6,942 nucleotides of DNA from Desulfotomaculum sp. (lineage in GTDB: Bacteria > Bacillota > Desulfotomaculia > Desulfotomaculales > Nap2-2B), in the NCBI GenBank assembly GCA_003445555.1, contig DMDI01000013.1:1-6942 (forward strand), written 5' to 3'. Position 1 is the stretch's first letter; each line of letters begins with the position of its first letter. Both the position numbers and the translations under genes were made by a program. This document shows positions 5,839 to 6,942 of the stretch, piece by piece. Below the pieces are notes generated by a model. It worked only from the letters and a program-made list of their open reading frames with translations, had not been told where the DNA came from and ran no database searches.

Positions 5839-6942
5839 ATTAACCCATCAATGCTCAGCACCTTGGGAATTGTAATTTTTGCCATAGTTGGGGCCATAGC
5901 GTTATATTTTTTTGCCATGGGTGCGGTGGAATTATTTACTAAAGTTACTTTAGGCCAGTCCGCCAGCCGTAATGACCAGTTGGGTAAACGTTTGTGGGGA
6001 ACAATTAATCATGCCGTTGGTCAGCCCAAAATTCTTCGTCAGGCTGAAGGCGGAGTAATGCATTTTCTTCATTTTTGGGGCATTGCCATTTTTGCCTTGG
6101 CTATTGTTCATCTATTATTCGAGCGGTTATTTGGCGCCGTTCTTTTTAGAAGCCCCGTTTGGTATTTAATTGCCGATATCGCCGGGCTTCTTGCTTTAGT
6201 GGGGATTCTTTATTCAGGTTTTCGCCGGTATGTCCAAAAAGTACCCCGTTTAGATACCGGCGGCTGGAAAGAAGAGCGGCTTATCGTTTTGCTTATATCA
6301 ATGATTGCCCTTATGGTCGTATTTTATTTTCTTTCCTACGGTTTTAAAATAGTGGCAACTGCTTCCGTTCCCGGAGAACCGGAACGTTATACCCTGGCTT
6401 TTGTCAGCAGTTGGGTTGCAAGTTGGTTTACTGGCATAGACCCTGCTACCGCCCGTTTTTGGGAGTTTACCTTCTGGTGGCTTCAAATGATTATGGCTTT
6501 TGGACTTTTGGTTTCCTTCCGTTATTCACCGGTAATTCATCCTGCGGTAGCTCCTTTAAATATTTTTATGAGGAACCTGGGACCAAAGGGGGCAAATATT
6601 GAATCCATTAATTTTGAAGATGAAGAAAAAGAAACCTTCGGGATTAATAAAATTGCAGATTTTACCTGGAAAGATTTAATGGACCCCTATGCCTGCGCGG
6701 AGTGTGGCCGCTGCCAGGATAACTGCCCGGCTTATCTAACTGAAAAACCTCTTTCACCAAAGAAGATTTTAGTTAAAATAAAAGAACAACTAGAGGAAAC
6801 TGTTGCCCCAAGAGTAGCCATGAGTACGGAAGGCGGACACATTAGTTTTGCTGTTACCAAACGGGCCGAAGCGTCTGAAGAAGGCAGCGAAGAAGAGGAA
6901 GTAAAAAAATTAGTCGGCGAAAGAATTAATACGGACGAAATA
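5836..6942 (+). CDS. Membrane-anchored Fe-S/haem oxidoreductase, probable ETF:menaquinone oxidoreductase (EMO), 3'-truncated
   Basis: The frame is open from 5836 to the window edge: 369 residues with no stop. The N-terminal half is a NarI-like membrane domain with about five hydrophobic segments: 7-34, 76-98, 108-130, 149-174 and 206-228. Histidines H59, H76, H79, H92 and H235 are candidate haem b ligands; 'EGGVMHFLHFWG' (72-82) and 'HPAVAPLNIF' (235-244) match conserved spots in this family. A soluble domain follows with a classic 4Fe-4S motif, CAECGRCQDNCP (C287, C290, C293, C297). The window ends at ...INTDEI, where relatives are about to enter a second cluster motif; CCG domains are expected beyond. 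Homologues next to etfBA in Syntrophomonas-type bacteria pass electrons from EtfAB to menaquinone. Gene order here supports the same role. An acidic stretch (345-355) lies between the cluster motifs. Confidence 0.85.
   Translation, partial: MINPSMLSTLGIVIFAIVGAIALYFFAMGAVELFTKVTLGQSASRNDQLGKRLWGTINHAVGQPKILRQAEGGVMHFLHFWGIAIFALAIVHLLFERLFGAVLFRSPVWYLIADIAGLLALVGILYSGFRRYVQKVPRLDTGGWKEERLIVLLISMIALMVVFYFLSYGFKIVATASVPGEPERYTLAFVSSWVASWFTGIDPATARFWEFTFWWLQMIMAFGLLVSFRYSPVIHPAVAPLNIFMRNLGPKGANIESINFEDEEKETFGINKIADFTWKDLMDPYACAECGRCQDNCPAYLTEKPLSPKKILVKIKEQLEETVAPRVAMSTEGGHISFAVTKRAEASEEGSEEEEVKKLVGERINTDEI

Noticed and set aside
6159..6602. Short open frames on both strands (6159-6347, 6298-6486, 6411-6602) in the membrane oxidoreductase region
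   Set aside because: The long frame from 5836 to the window edge explains this region with membrane segments and a 4Fe-4S motif; the short frames are shadows.

Overview
The window looks like a chromosomal segment of a low-to-moderate GC, anaerobic, Gram-positive bacterium. The best guess is a Clostridia lineage with Peptococcaceae/Desulfotomaculum-like or Syntrophomonas-like physiology. The basis is near-perfect AAGGAGG ribosome binding sites, AT-rich intergenic DNA, a MinC septum inhibitor, a methylmalonyl-CoA-mutase-type gene and, above all, an acyl-CoA dehydrogenase/ETF cluster followed by a membrane-anchored Fe-S oxidoreductase. Species cannot be assigned from this sequence alone.

Left part (1-902, minus strand): the first 48 codons of a probable B12-dependent acyl-CoA (methylmalonyl-CoA type) mutase large subunit run off the left edge. 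It has its own good sigma-A-type promoter (TTGATT, 17 bp, TATAAT) in the short gap behind minC. minC encodes a complete 217-residue septum-site inhibitor, with no minD beside it inside the window. A possible weak terminator hairpin separates the two genes.

Middle (903-2794): a 167-bp divergent intergenic region separates minC from glgA, a full-length GT5 glycogen/starch synthase (497 aa). A 231-bp AT-rich gap follows. It begins with an A/T-only-rich inverted repeat and shows no convincing promoter or gene.

Right part (2795-6942, plus strand): an apparent operon of acyl-CoA dehydrogenase, etfB, etfA and a truncated (369 codons visible) membrane protein. The last has a NarI-like, haem-b-type transmembrane domain followed by a CxxCxxCxxxCP iron-sulfur motif. 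Established work on syntrophic fatty-acid oxidizers describes such proteins as ETF:(methyl)menaquinone oxidoreductase (EMO). The inferred flow is acyl-CoA to dehydrogenase FAD, to EtfAB, to the membrane Fe-S/haem protein, to menaquinone. The 107-bp gap before this last gene holds a long, nearly perfect G/C-rich inverted repeat with a 44-nt loop. It is the most noteworthy non-coding structure here and may tune expression of the membrane subunit relative to ETF.

No mobile element, CRISPR array, tRNA or rRNA was seen. Nothing in the window supports a wholly new system; the interest lies in the intact electron-transfer module and its internal hairpin.
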